Assembly: GCF_002775205.1 (NCBI RefSeq)
Contig: NC_036460.1
Coordinates: 23,330,751-23,394,750, forward strand
Direction of reading: 5' to 3'
Origin: Xiphophorus maculatus
Taxonomy: Eukaryota > Chordata > Actinopteri > Cyprinodontiformes > Poeciliidae
DNA: 64,000 nt
Position 1 is the stretch's first letter. Every line of letters starts with the position of its first letter. The translations under genes and the position numbers were made by a program. Shown piece by piece: positions 55,501 to 64,000 of the stretch. The notes beneath the pieces were generated by a model. It saw only the letters and a list, made by a program, of their open reading frames with translations, had not been told where the DNA came from and did no database searches.

Positions 55501-58500
55501 CCACACCAGCATCTAATAATGGCTCTTTACTCAGGCTCACTCAAGACCTGGAGCACAGATGAGAAGATAAAAAAAAGGGTGTAGCAGCAAAGGATTGTTG
55601 CAGAAGGACCAAACCAGCAGAGATTATCAGATAACAAATCCAAAGAAAGAGACAAAAAACGACAGATTTAGCTAATTCCTGTTCAACAAATGCTTCTGCC
55701 TTTTTGTCTCCGTGCCTCGTTTCGCTTGTTTCCACTCCAGCTACACGTTGCCGTCTCTCTCCATTGGTTTGCTTCCTCTTTTTTTTTTTTTCTTCCACAC
55801 ACTCCCACACAAAATCCTCTCAGAACACTGGAGGCTGGCCACTGCTTTTGTGTGTTTCAGTGAAGAGCATCCTGTGCTCATTGTATCTCGCTGCTGCCCT
55901 TCCACAGCAGCCCTTTCTCCTCCTCCCCTTTGATATCTTCCAAACAAAATCGCTCACTATTTCAGCCACAGACGAAGTAAATTAATGTCCATACACACCT
56001 GCGAGGTTTGCTCTCTTCGTACGGAGGAATGATGACCACTTTGACGGTGACCGACGTCCTCAGCAGGTCGATCATCTGCTCGTGAGTGAGCGTCACGGCG
56101 GCCACCTTGCAGATCTCCACCAGACGGCTGCCCTGCCTCAGTCCCGCCTGCCAGGCGAAGCCGTACTCCTCCACCTGCGCAGAACGAATCTGAAGTTATT
56201 CAGAGCCCAGCTTGTTCGTCAGCTGTAATTCAGTGCGGCCATCCGACGTTACCTCGGAGACGGTGCCGTCCAGACGGACGTGAAAGCCCAGCTGTCCCAG
56301 TCCGTTTCTTCTTAGCGTCATGTCCACCGTCTCACACCCAACTGTCAACATCTGGAGGCAAGGATTACAGTTACAGATTCTTTCTGGAAAGTGAACTACT
56401 TCAACACGCATACATGAATTAGTAATACCAAGATTCAAATTTCAAGTCTCCAGTCTCCAGTCTCAGTGCTACTAACATTTTGGTAATTTTGTTTTCTTTG
56501 CGATGTTGACAGTCTCCAGATACTAAACTCAGAGAAAGTACACTTTTCACACAGTAAAATTCAAGCACTTTTCAAGCATTTTCTTTTTTTTTTTTTTTAT
56601 ATATATACTTTTTTACCCCTCTAGGGGGTCTTTTGTGGGCTCTAGTGTCCCTTATATGATAGTAGGCTGACAGGAAACGGGGAAGGAGAGGGGGGAAGAC
56701 ATGCGGCAAATGTTGTCGGGTTCGGGAGTCGAACCCGCGACGGCCTCGTCGACGACTCAAGGCTCCAAATACGGGTCGCGCTAACCGCTACGCCACCACG
56801 GCATGCCTACTTTTCAAGCATTTTCAAGGTAAGTTGTCAAACTTTTCCGAGACCACACTTTGGAGATAAAAATAATAAAAATTCACTAAAAAAAGACAGT
56901 TTCAATTGACTATTATATAGGTCTTGTATAGTACATTCTACGGCAGGGAGAAAGTAAACCAACATAAAACAAAAATTTGTGTTTTCAAATATCTCTCTCA
57001 CACACTCCATATACAAAGCAGAGATACATGTATAATTGTTTATAATTACTAATCCAGCCTCTGGATTAGTAATTTTAATGTGAATTTTATTTTGTATGCC
57101 TGCTATTTTGAACATCATTTTAAAGACGCAGCTCGAACAAAAATGTCTCACAATTTCAATATGGAGTTTTAAACTTAAAATTTCAACTCAATCATTTTGC
57201 TTTTAGAAAATAAAATGTTCTCAGGCAATGTAATGTCTGAGAAGGCATATTTAAAAAGGCATTCAAAAGCTTTTTGAATTTTGATAAATATGATTCTTGA
57301 GAAATCTAAATCGACAGGGCGAAGCTTTGGGAAATTGTCAGCTGGAAAACAGGCAGGAAATCTCTGATAGGTGCATCTGTCGACATCATACTGAATGCCA
57401 TTTGACCACTGGGTGAAAAATCTGTCTTTAGGTTCACAGGTCTCCTGGTAAATCCAAACAAATTCCAAAGAGATTAGGAACAACCCTGTTCCCACAAGTG
57501 GAAATTCCCAGAGTGCAACTCAAGAATAAAACATCTGAGATGGTAATAACTGTTCAAATGTAAGCAGCTTGACCAGTTTTCAAAACAAAACTAAAATAAC
57601 AGTGCCTCCCGAAAGCCCCTCTAACCTCATAAAGTAATTGGCTTACAGTAGTCTGACAAAAAAACATTGTTTTTTTTTTAACGTTTGTGAAAGGTTTCTG
57701 CAAGTAAAATGCCAGATTGTAGAACTCCTCACTGAACAAACATATTAATAAAGACCAGAATTTCTCTTGATTTTAAGAACATATTTGAAAGCATTGTGAA
57801 TTTTCTCTAATCCACACACTTAAAAAATTAAACATGCTACAGAGGGAAAAGAAAACGTATCGCAACTCATATTTTCATCAATATCTCAGAGAAACCACAC
57901 GGTCACCAGCGGAGTAATTCTGGCTGGATGTAGCTCATCCCATCTCCAGTTCTACAGTCCTTCCACTGGCTCCTTGTAGCTCAGGGAATAGACTTTAAAA
58001 TACTGTTGGTAGTTCATAAAACACTAAACGGTTTAGCACCACAATACATTAAAGATCTGCTGTTGTTGCATCAACCTTCCAGACCTCTCAGGTCTTCTGG
58101 CTCTGCTCTGCATCCCCAGAACCAGAACCAAACATGGAGAAGCAGCATTCAGCTTCTACGCACCACAAAACTGGAACAAATTCTAGAAAACTCCAAAACA
58201 GCTGGAACACTGAGTTCCTTTAAATTAATGCTACATTATAAAATTGTGGCAAAAGTATTGGCCCGGAGATTGGAAAACATCCTCCCTAAAATAATAAACC
58301 CAGATCAGGCAGGGTTTATAAAAATGAGATATGGCACAGACGATATATGACGCGTTCTTAATGTTGTTCAGTACCTTAATACTCATAAAGAGCCAGCAGT
58401 AATTGTTTCCCTCGATGCCGAGAAGACTTTTGATCGAGTTGAATGGCAGCTTCCTTTTCAGGTGTTGCATAAATTCGGTCTGGGCCCAAATTTCATCAAT

Positions 58501-61500
58501 CTGGTTAAAAGCTTTTATTCAGACCCAACAGCCTCAGTTAACACAAATGGCTTGATGTCTCAGCCCTTCAAGATTCATAGAAGTTGTAGGCAAGGGTGCC
58601 CCCTTTCACCCTTATTGTTTACATTGTTTATTGAACCTTTGGCCGAGATTATCAGAACTAATCCGGATGTATCTGGAATCAATATAGGCAGTAGAAACCA
58701 CGTAATTTCATTATTCGCAGTTGATGTACTTCTGTATATGTGCAATCCTGAGAAATCAATTCCAGCTATCCTGGAATCTATGGCTACGTTCAGTGCTTTG
58801 TCAGGATATAAAATCAATTTAGGAAAATCTGTTGCACCTCTTTCAGCATCCCCCCAGAAAGGTTTATGCAATCTCCTTTTCAAATGCCTATGAGAGGCTT
58901 CAAGTATCTGGGTATTTTTGTTACACCTGATCTGAATAATCTTTTTGAAACTAATTACTCACCTTTAATTCAGAAGATAAAAAATTAATTAATCAAATGG
59001 GCTCCCCTGCCAACCTCTCTATTAGTGAGAATCAATACTATAAAAATTTACTTTCTTCTACAGAACTTATTGTACATCTGTTCGCCTTTGGAGGATGTTT
59101 CCTGATGCTTCAGATCTTTGTCATAAATGCAAAATACATGGGGGCACATTTATTCATTTATTTTGGTCTTGCAATTGTATTCAAAGTTTCTGGAAAGCAG
59201 TTCATCTGATGATACAAGAGATCATTGGTAAACAGTTCTCACTAACTCCCTCCTTCTGTCTTTTTAATCATGCTTCAGACACTCTACTTAATGTAGATAC
59301 TAAACATTTACTTGTAATCCTCTTATTTCTGGCCAAGAAAGGTATACTACTGAGATGGTCAGCACCACAGGCCCCTACAGTCGATATGTAAATATCACAA
59401 ATTTCTGCTATTGTCTCAGTCAAAAAATTGACCCATGATCTTCATCAAAAGTCGGACAAATTCCGGAGGATCTGGAACCCATTGCAACCTTTCTTACAGA
59501 GAATGTAAACTTTTTATCATTCATTTGGCTGTCCGATAGGTTCGACTACTCTGAACCATGCCTGGGAATGTCTGTCTGTATTTATGTTTTTTATGTGGAC
59601 ACTGCAGTGCTCCTTGTTGATTTGGGGTGGGTTGTTTTTGTCTACTTTTGTTGATGCTTACATAAAGTTATGAAAAATAAATAAATAAAATAAAATAAAA
59701 AATAAATCAATGCTACAATCCCACCTCTTTAGAGTTGTTTAGCATTAAATGCAACATTGACCAATATATTTGAGGTGTATTGATGATTTTGATGACAACA
59801 TTTGATAAAATTTAATTTTTATTGCTGGTTTCACATTTGGTGATTGTAAGATGTTTTCATCATTCAAAGCTCTTTGAACTGCCTTGCTGCTGAAAAGCGC
59901 CATACAAATAAACTGAAGTCAAAACTGAATTGTATGAGAACTGGTGTAAGCTGGGAACTCTCACCTTTAACCTCTGCACCATCTCTGTGATGTCGTGTCC
60001 AGATCCTTCTGGTACTCTGACCGCAATGTGGTCTCCTCTCCCGTAAAAGATCTTCAATGCCAGCCGCTCCAGCGTCCAGCCGATTACGTCACTACAGAAA
60101 CAATTGAACACCACCTCTTTGGTGGAGCAGTCAATGAGGACCATGTATTCGTCTGATATTCCCAAGGCACAGGGTAGCTCTGCGGCCCCTCCGCTAAAGT
60201 CCTGGGCCAGGAGTCTCCAGGCGATGGCCCCGTCTGCGTCCAGCTCCGCTCTCTCTCTCGCTTTCGTGCGTTCACGTTTCTTAGACGCGAGGGAGATGAG
60301 GTTGTTCAGTTTCCCAGCCGAGTCCAGGGGCGTGCTGCTGACGTAGTTCTCGGCCAGGTCCCGGAGGTACTCCTGCCGAGTCCGCGTCGCCATGGTGTGG
60401 AACTTGTCGGACTTGTGCGCAGCGTTTTCCGCATTAATGACTTTGGCGAGGAGGAAGTTACGAAAGTTCTCCGGATCACGAAAGGTGACTCCGCTGGGGA
60501 TGGGTGGTCCAAAAGAGGGAACGTCCTCCATACGTGTTACAGCAACACTGAGGAAAAAAAGGGGGATTAGTGTGATGCAATCAAAAACGAGGAAGAACTA
60601 AAAAGCCATTTGTGGAGATTTACCTGTAGTAGGTGCCGTCGGAGCAGGGGTTGTGCACCCGAACAATAACAAAGACGTGCTGGAAGTGGGACCTGATGTT
60701 CTGAGGGGTGAAAGGCTGCGCTCCAGGCTCTTGAAAGATTATGGTGACAATGTCATTACCTATGTGCCTCTTTCTCAGGAGCTGGGGAAGAGGAAAGAAA
60801 ACATGGAACTGGTCAGAGCCGACTCTGCAGCCAACGTAAACTGGGACGCCTGCGATCGTACACAAAACGACAGCTCTTTATGTAATTTGTTTATCGCCTT
60901 CTGAGTGGGTTTATTTGGGTCTGAGTGTTCATGTAGGAACCATGGCACACGGTCCAGGCCGAGCTTGTGCTGCAGAGCATGCCAGCTCTCGCTTCATTTC
61001 CACACACAAGTGTGAAAGTACCAATTATGTAATGCAGTCCAGAGGAACATTATTTACTGGTGCTGATAGGCTGTAGTTTGAACATCTGCACTTGTAATAT
61101 ACGCTAGCATAAAACAAGCCTAATCTGCTGCTTAGATCAATTTTCTTATCTATGTTAGGTTTTGCCACATATTACTGATCTGCAGTTGCGACTAGAAATA
61201 GAGACTTAAAAGATTTAATAATTTGTTTTCTGTTTCTTAAGCATTGTATACAATTAACAGACAATACATGATCAAGTATTTTTATGCTACAGTTTATGAA
61301 AGAGTTTTAAGCTATTTTAAAGTCTAACTTCCACATGATCTATCGCAGATTTTTACATGCTTATCATGTGGAAGTTAGACTTTTAAGCTGTCTTAAAGGT
61401 ATTTAAGGTGTGTTGTTTGCAACAATGGGAAAGTCAAAAGAACGTCAACAAAAAGCTCAGGGAGAAGACTGAAGAGTTAAAAAAAAGAAAGAAAGATAAC

Positions 61501-63611
61501 ATTCCAAGATAAACCATTGGTATCAATCTAAGGAAGTTTAAAGTTTAGAGTTTGAGAAGAGAGTTTTATAAACTGATGAACTCAAACTGGAACCATTTAG
61601 ACATCTTGGTGTGCAAAAGACCAAGTTCATGACCAGAAGAACATAATGCTTAAGGTCATGAACAGATGGAGAAAGGTTCAAGGGATTCCCAGAAATACGC
61701 TGCCCCCTCTCTTTTCTTGCTTTCTAGTCAGCTTCCATGTTGCTGGGTTACTGCTTCCGCAGTAGATTATGTTTGTAGTCAGATGCTGCCCCCTAGAGGC
61801 CAATTGTAATGAGAAAATGTCCTATTCTGTTGAGCCTTCAACCCTGTAGATGGAGTCATTGTGCCACTTATTCATCTTCATATTCTGTCTAAAGGTTTTA
61901 TTGTGACACAAAACTCATCAAACAGGGTCTGTCAGAAAACAGATGCTTTACTGCATCACAGAATTGCTCACTCATGCAGATTTTTACTTTTTGATTTCAA
62001 TACTTACATTTTTCAGCTCATATTGATTCTATTGCACAGATTCACTTCTTTAAACTTCATAGTGTTGTCTGACAACTATCTTTATTGGAAGGTTTTAGAA
62101 TAAAGCTTGTCCTCTGAGGCCATGAAATAATGTCAGAACATTTTTTTCAAACAATATTAGAATATTAACAGATTATAGTAAATGTTTTGTTGTGTGCATA
62201 ATTTTAGATGTCTGACATCTACCAAGACCTTAAATTTATTTTGTTAAAAAGTACATGAATTTGTGCTCCACAATTAGCTTTATTTACACTTCTTATCACT
62301 CTTTATTGAAAAATTCAACCTGAATATTCTTTAGTATAACACCCCCACACACATTTCCAAGCACTGAGTTATAGTATAAAAATGTGCACAGAAAATATAA
62401 TAAAACTTGATTTTAACCTGTTTTACTTTACACAATGATTAAGAAATTAGTTTTCAGATCCTCTATTTCAATATGTATCAAATGTTTAATTGCCAGAAAT
62501 ACTGAAACATTAAACTAAAAGTTTGACTTGTTTATGTCTTCCCCCTTTATTTGCAATAGTTCATGTAAGTCCTTTTTCACAGTAATACAAAGTTTTGTTA
62601 TCTGAAAAGTTGTGGAAGCTCCAAAACCTTAAAAATATCAATAAGTTGCAAATTAAACATTAGTCTCAGCTGTGAACTCTGAGGAGCCTCATATAAAATC
62701 CACAGCAAATATGTATTTAGTGTATTGATATATTCACATATACTTTCAACTGTTGGCTCAGATATGCAACTCCAGTGCTTTAATGCATTGATTATAAACT
62801 TGAACTCTCTGCAATATTATAACAGCAAGACGAGTCAATTATTTAAAAGACTCTTTTTCAAGCCAAACTTCATAAAATATGCAATGTCATTAAAGTTTAA
62901 TTTTAATTCCAAAACAAATGGCAATAAGTCCACTTCAGAAGCAAAAATTGAAGATGCAACTAGAAGATAATTTGTTACTTAGAACTGAAAATCAAGTCTC
63001 ATAATTACTTTTTAATGTCCTTTCAAGAACCTGCAGAAACCCTCCATGAGTGATTTTACCAGCAGCTTCTTCTGTAAACAACTGAGCATGAATGGCACGG
63101 CTGCTATGTTAGGATAAAAAAGCTAAAGCAGAAAGAAAAAAGAAAACATATACTAATAACTACTCACTGGTGAACCCCACCCAGCGCTTTGCCAGTTAAA
63201 GACGGAAAAGCAGAGCCGACAGAAAAGCCACAAAGGCAAGAGAGAGCTGAGACTATAAAAGCACAAAAAACCTAAATGAAAGGAAAAAAAGAAAAGAAGA
63301 ACGAACAAGTCACGGGTTACGACATCTTGGATTCTTGCTTTTATTATTCAGAGCAAAAAGAGATGTTTGAAGTCACAACCACAGACTTGCTTTGAGTGGC
63401 TCTGGACAACAATAGAGGAAAGTACTTTCCTCGTATACACAGCAGTATTTGACCAGCTACAAAGCATACAGCCTCAGGTAGCTTTGCATGTTAATGAGCG
63501 TGTTTACCTGCTGCGGGTTGTTGGGCATGTATGGCAGCATGGTGGACACGTGGAACATCACCTCATAGCCCTGGTAGGTGGTGTAAAGGGAGTGGGTGCC
63601 TGTCGAGTCAG
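43522..63611 (-). CDS. sipa1l3: SIPA1L3, Rap GTPase-activating protein with PDZ domain, 3' part
   Basis: SIPA1-like proteins switch off Rap GTPases at cell junctions and synapses. Seventeen exons are supported (minus): 63508-63611, 60624-60781, 59965-60547, 56253-56351, 55999-56174, 52435-52686, 51271-51453, 50701-50825, 49503-49618, 48977-49419, 47609-47839, 47238-47403, 46973-47156, 46745-46894, 45181-45307, 44848-44929 and 43522-43713. They give 1,122 residues in one frame; the N-terminal half is outside the window. First comes the end of the RapGAP domain, with [15 protein letters not shown] carrying the asparagine thumb. Then the PDZ domain ([17 protein letters not shown] to [10 protein letters not shown]), a Ser-rich linker ([20 protein letters not shown]), [35 protein letters not shown] and the C-terminal coiled coil (LENN-type heptads). 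Linker motifs match SIPA1L3 best among paralogues. The last 20 residues differ from mammals. Confidence 0.94.
44590..44845 (-). mobile_element. Tc1-like remnant next to a sipa1l3 splice donor
   Basis: On the minus strand the sequence just downstream of the exon ending at 44848 can be read as [15 protein letters not shown], typical of the middle of a Tc1-like transposase, followed by words of the same element (CAGTCAAAGTCCAGGCC). It is broken by stops. It is in the same orientation as the host gene and belongs to the family seen at 18185-18420. Confidence 0.6.
51940..52165 (+). mobile_element. Diverged SINE-like repeat in sipa1l3 intron
   Basis: Words such as GCATGGGTTCTTCCAGGGTA, TGTGTTGCCCTGTGATGGAC and a tail ATGACGGACGGACGAATGCA match the body and the ATGGATGGATGAATG-type tail of the repeat also found at 34964-35100. 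The 5' end is missing. Confidence 0.5.
53825..53920 (+). mobile_element. L2-type LINE 3' tail with adjoining 18-bp inverted repeat
   Basis: GTTGCTGAAATGTGCTACAC followed by AAATAAATTTGATTGATTGA is the typical 3' end of fish L2-type LINEs. Directly before it, arms AAAACATCCAAGTGTTTA (53825-53842) and its exact reverse complement (53848-53865) flank the loop TGATG, making a stable hairpin. Confidence 0.7.
54040..54415. mobile_element. Dispersed MITE, copy 3 (truncated)
   Basis: Interior words (GTCTCTTTAAGAAGGCTCTG, CAACAATACTCCTCCATTAT, GAAAGAATCAAAGCAACACT, GGTATGTTTCGGATGAGGGA) match the copies at 31587-31967 and 42046-42487. The terminal TTAAAGGGG sequences are missing. Confidence 0.65.
54416..55998. 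other. sipa1l3 intron, pyrimidine-rich, no exon seen
   Basis: This part of the long intron after the PDZ exons contains pyrimidine-rich DNA (54850-55160), TG/CA runs (near 54850 and 55310) and overlapping ORFs without domains on both strands. I see no splice-bounded exon. Confidence 0.5.
56567..56825 (-). mobile_element. tRNA-derived SINE with perfect 17-bp target-site duplication
   Basis: On the minus strand the element begins at 56808 with a tRNA-like head: GTGGTGGCGTAGCGGTTAGC (box A region) and GCGGGTTCGACTCCCGAACC (box B). It continues through a tRNA-unrelated body (CATATAAGGGACACTAGAGC) and ends in an A-rich tail near 56584. ACTTTTCAAGCATTTTC occurs exactly at 56567-56583 and 56809-56825, the target-site duplication. 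The perfect duplication and intact pol III boxes suggest a fairly young insertion. Confidence 0.88.
57925..59925 (+). mobile_element. L2-type LINE 3' end, split by an L1 insertion
   Basis: The left part encodes the C-terminus of an L2/CR1-like ORF2 ([20 protein letters not shown], then [12 protein letters not shown]). The right part, from 59704, continues that frame (QSHLFRVV, then a stop) and ends with GCTGAAAAGCGCCATACAAA, the typical L2 tail. The two parts are separated by the L1 copy at 58236-59703. It lies in a sipa1l3 intron, in the opposite orientation, ending 40 bases from the exon at 59965. Confidence 0.75.
58236..59703 (+). mobile_element. 5'-truncated L1 retrotransposon inside the L2 element
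   Basis: The plus strand encodes part of an L1 reverse transcriptase: [40 protein letters not shown] and, further on, the C-terminal region [12 protein letters not shown]. The catalytic box reads FAVD instead of FADD. There is an in-frame TGA near 58350 and a frame change near 58890, so it is dead. It ends in an A-rich tail (59670-59703). AAATTAATGCTACA (58222-58235) and AAATCAATGCTACA (59704-59717) form the target-site duplication with one mismatch. Confidence 0.85.
60782..63507. other. sipa1l3 intron, no exon seen
   Basis: This 2.7-kb intron separates the exon at 63508 from that at 60781. It is AT-rich without supported coding sequence. It contains the inverted repeat at 61319-61383. A fragment near 61425 (ATGGGAAAGTCAAAAGAACG) is weakly reminiscent of a Tc1-type transposase start but cannot be extended. 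Confidence 0.5.
61319..61383. repeat. Inverted repeat, 21-bp perfect arms
   Basis: The left arm at 61319-61339 (core GTCTAACTTCCACATGAT) is exactly repeated in inverse at 61363-61383, with a 23-base loop. It lies in a sipa1l3 intron and could be the core of a small foldback element. Confidence 0.88.
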
Positions 63612-64000
63612 CTGGGGAGAGGGAGGAAAATTAAAGTTATTTATATTTAATGTTGAATGTAGATCACAGATGGGTGTTGTTGAAAAGCAATTTTTCTGGT
63701 TTAAGTCGCACTGTTTCCAGAAGTTCAGATTAAGAACACTAGACGAAAAATAAAATCCTCCTGACGTTTTGGTACCGGACTAAAACAGCTGCATTTCTGA
63801 AAGTTTGAAGATCATCAGAAAGGTCATTTATTTTCATGAAACACATTTATAGATAGATTTATCACACACAAATTGATCTATGGCTTAAACCTAGTGAAAA
63901 CCAAAAGTTACGTTTTTCCAAAAATGTTATATTACATAGTACAGAAACGTGAGAAAAGCTGCTGACTCGACAGTCCAGCATACCGCCATGGATGCCCTCG

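Noticed and set aside
58006-58350. 114-codon ORF as a possible host gene
   Set aside because: It is a chance fusion of L2 C-terminal sequence with the start of the inserted L1.
61425-61680. Tc1-like transposase start
   Set aside because: Only about 20 bases resemble a transposase start; the rest does not continue the similarity.
63984-64000. Possible upstream sipa1l3 exon ending GGCG before GTATGC
   Set aside because: The phase would fit, but the peptide EGIHG does not match the conserved sequence expected before DSTGTHSLY, and only 17 bases are in the window.

Overview
The window is nuclear DNA from a vertebrate, almost certainly a teleost fish. Genes are split by short introns with vertebrate splice signals. 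A SIX1/2-type gene (six9-like) lies beside six5, which fits fish but not mammals. The intergenic and intronic DNA carries typical fish repeats: L2-type LINE tails, an L1 copy, tRNA-derived SINEs, Tc1-like remnants, foldback MITEs and long simple repeats. I see no prokaryotic, phage, CRISPR or organellar sequence. The species cannot be fixed from the sequence alone.

Layout, left to right. 1-4.2 kb: the first coding exon (minus strand) of an unidentified gene and what looks like its first intron. 5.2-10.7 kb: tbcb (tubulin folding cofactor B), minus strand, with a probable non-coding first exon and a CCAAT-rich promoter. 12.7-22.8 kb: six5, plus strand, three coding exons and perhaps a very long 3' UTR. 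23.2-26.9 kb: a six9-like gene, plus strand. 26.7-32.5 kb: qpctl (Golgi glutaminyl cyclase), minus strand, converging on six9. 34.6-39.4 kb: rrm1 (large subunit of ribonucleotide reductase), plus strand, head to head with qpctl. 40-64 kb: the 3' half of sipa1l3 (Rap GTPase-activating protein with a PDZ domain), minus strand, continuing beyond the right edge. Exons were assigned by translating across splice sites and checking phase. tbcb, six5, six9, qpctl and rrm1 each give one uninterrupted frame (246, 899, 236, 394 and 794 residues).

The genes do not form one pathway. They form a conserved neighbourhood: as I recall the human map, TBCB, SIX5, QPCTL and SIPA1L3 are all on 19q13, whereas RRM1 is on chromosome 11. 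The six5/six9 pair looks like a remnant of the ancestral SIX1/2-SIX4/5 cluster.

The most unusual points are: rrm1 has about 83% of its coding sequence in one exon of 1,982 bp although the family is normally split into many small exons; three perfect inverted repeats in a row just upstream of rrm1, the first built from E2F-like sites and the third from CCAAT boxes; GC-AG introns in six5 and rrm1; a 73-bp duplication flanking the last rrm1 exon that carries an IR-1 nuclear-receptor motif; and an L1 inserted into an L2-type LINE with a readable target-site duplication. I did not find a clearly new multi-gene system.
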